This document shows positions 63,072 through 64,000 of a DNA stretch of 64,000 bases, one piece after another. The number at the start of each line of letters is the position of its first letter. Position 1 is the first letter of the stretch. The translations under genes and the position numbers were made by a program. Location of the stretch: contig NZ_JAKELO010000002.1 in assembly GCF_028912405.1 (NCBI RefSeq), forward strand, positions 744,001-808,000, written 5' to 3'. Source of the DNA: Methanogenium marinum. Its GTDB lineage: Archaea > Halobacteriota > Methanomicrobia > Methanomicrobiales > Methanomicrobiaceae. The notes beneath the pieces are model-generated. The model ran no database searches. It had not been told where the DNA came from and saw only the letters and a program-made list of their open reading frames with translations.

Positions 63072-63464
63072 TCAATAAACATACCCGAGCAGTTCCCCGC
63101 CAACGCCTGCTTCTCTGGCCTGCTCATGTGATATCACGCCTTTCGACGTGGATATAAGCAGAAGACCAAAGTTCTTCGCCGGAAGGTAATGTGTCTCCCA
63201 TTCTTCAAGTTCTACAAGCTTCACAGAATATCGCGGTGAAATGACGCCGCATTTGTTGATATTTCCGTTCAGCTTCACATTGAACTGGCCGCCACGGCCA
63301 TCTTCAATGAGTTCAAATTCTGCAATATAGCCCTTCTCTTTCATGATGCCGAGCATTGAACCAAGAAGCCTGCTTGCCGGTTCAACGATACAACTCGTCT
63401 TACCAACATCGGAGGCATTCTTGATGGTGCTCATTGCATCTGCAATCGGATTTAATCGTGTCAT
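63072..63464 (-). CDS. rps8: 30S ribosomal protein S8 (uS8)
   Basis: A 130-residue central-domain 16S-rRNA-binding protein. [20 protein letters not shown] at the N-terminus, then [20 protein letters not shown] and the C-terminal [20 protein letters not shown] are uS8 motifs. Confidence 0.97.
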   Translation of the reverse strand: MTRLNPIADAMSTIKNASDVGKTSCIVEPASRLLGSMLGIMKEKGYIAEFELIEDGRGGQFNVKLNGNINKCGVISPRYSVKLVELEEWETHYLPAKNFGLLLISTSKGVISHEQAREAGVGGELLGYVY

Positions 63465-63477
63465 AATCCTCAGCCTC

Positions 63478-63651
63478 CTAGTTCATCTTCTTAAAGCCGA
63501 TTTTCGCGGCATTTTCCCGGAAGCACTGACGGCAGAGCATAATATTGTGTCGACGGACAAGCCCCTGCTTTCTTCCGCACATCTGACACACATTTGCACC
63601 GCGACCGAATTTCTTCGGTGATGCATCGGATTTCTTTCCCTGTTCTGCCAT
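63478..63651 (-). CDS. rps14: 30S ribosomal protein S14 (uS14, zinc type)
   Basis: A 57-residue protein, too short for many gene callers. Its zinc ribbon is [10 protein letters not shown]... with the second pair in LCRQCF, then [12 protein letters not shown] at the end. This is the standard short archaeal S14. Its ATG overlaps the stop of rpl5 (TAATG at 63649-63653), so translation is coupled. Confidence 0.96.
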   Translation of the reverse strand: MAEQGKKSDASPKKFGRGANVCQMCGRKQGLVRRHNIMLCRQCFRENAAKIGFKKMN

Positions 63652-64000
63652 TAGATTACCTCAACATTGAATGCTTCAGCCATGTATGCCGTAGCGTCTG
63701 CTTTGGTTACACGCTGTTTTGTCGGGAGCTTTCTCTTCTGAATTGACCTTCGCGCAATGCGAACACCCTTGCGCTCAAGAACAACATTGACATCCATTCC
63801 GTAGATACCGATCATTGGATCGTAACTCTGGTTAGGGAAATCAGTGTGTTCTTCAATACCGAATGAAAAATTGCCGGTTGCATCGAACTGGGATGCTGAA
63901 AGAGTATTTTCTACAATTCCAAGTGCAGTACGGACGAAGTTCTCTGCACGTGCACCACGAAGGGTAACTCGGCATCCGATTGGCTGTCCTTTTCGGACAC
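63651..64000 (-). CDS. rpl5: 50S ribosomal protein L5 (uL5), 3' part
   Basis: The last 115 codons, truncated by the window's right edge. [20 protein letters not shown] and [20 protein letters not shown], then [20 protein letters not shown] and the end EAFNVEVI are uL5 C-terminal sequence. uL5 contacts 5S rRNA and the P-site tRNA. It precedes rps14. Confidence 0.95.
   Translation of the reverse strand, partial: VRKGQPIGCRVTLRGARAENFVRTALGIVENTLSASQFDATGNFSFGIEEHTDFPNQSYDPMIGIYGMDVNVVLERKGVRIARRSIQKRKLPTKQRVTKADATAYMAEAFNVEVI

Overview
The window comes from a methanogenic archaeon, most likely of the order Methanomicrobiales. The evidence is a methyl-coenzyme M reductase operon (mcrBDGA), methanogenesis marker proteins 2 and 4, the archaeal GatDE amidotransferase, an archaeal histone, archaeal-type AdkA, SAM synthetase, RfcL, DacZ and ribosomal proteins (L10e, L19e, L32e), and a PGF-CTERM surface protein. 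The genus cannot be fixed from the sequence alone.

Positions 1-11700 are an accessory, gene-poor and eroded zone. It holds the 3' end of an RloB-like defence gene, a small gene whose promoter and 5' end are duplicated 1.4 kb downstream, a cysteine-rich DUF2769 protein, a cluster of three small genes (two winged-helix regulators and a helical protein), a 60-bp tandem repeat, a PGF-CTERM surface protein, two decayed hicBA remnants around a TPR gene, tRNA-Leu(UAA), an Hsp20 chaperone, an exported protein, two gene fragments, and a response-regulator/kinase hybrid that has lost its phosphoacceptor histidine region.

Positions 11860-20760 (minus strand) are housekeeping: a DUF2070 membrane protein, a PfkB kinase, DUF555, a nitroreductase, an RGG-rich DUF5350-like protein, then argH-gatD-gatE. 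Positions 20850-23620 encode a NitT/TauT-type ABC importer behind a palindromic operator-like region. Positions 23686-31204 carry rpl10e and a tightly packed set for the incomplete TCA branch (fumarase alpha/beta, korDABC, sucCD) that ends in dacZ, the c-di-AMP synthase, which overlaps sucD by four bases. A RelE-type toxin-antitoxin pair follows. Positions 32421-40754 hold SAM synthetase, hisG-hisA-hisB, a histone, methanogenesis markers 2 and 4, rfcL, and a head-to-head UPF0146/archaemetzincin pair. Positions 40768-46400 hold a UspA/ArsB-NhaD permease/UspA cluster and an ECF importer in which the S component and both ATPases form one polypeptide, followed by EcfT.

Positions 46401-51654 are the mcr region: a long upstream region, a leader hairpin, then mcrB, mcrD, mcrG and mcrA with no mcrC. 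Positions 52071-56127 are an envelope island with a membrane-anchored TPR protein, a frameshifted surface-protein remnant and a PEGA-repeat adhesin with two minisatellites. The window ends in the minus-strand ribosomal/secretion operon, read L5-S14-S8-L6-L32e-L19e-L18-S5-L30-L15-SecY-AdkA-DUF106-Cmk.

The observations most worth following are the dacZ/TCA linkage, the one-chain ECF S-A-A' protein with a possible AUA start, the kinase that lost its phosphoacceptor by a clean internal deletion, the hicBA remnants, the UspA-permease-UspA operon with two inverted repeats in its control region, and the hairpin at the predicted 5' end of the mcr transcript.
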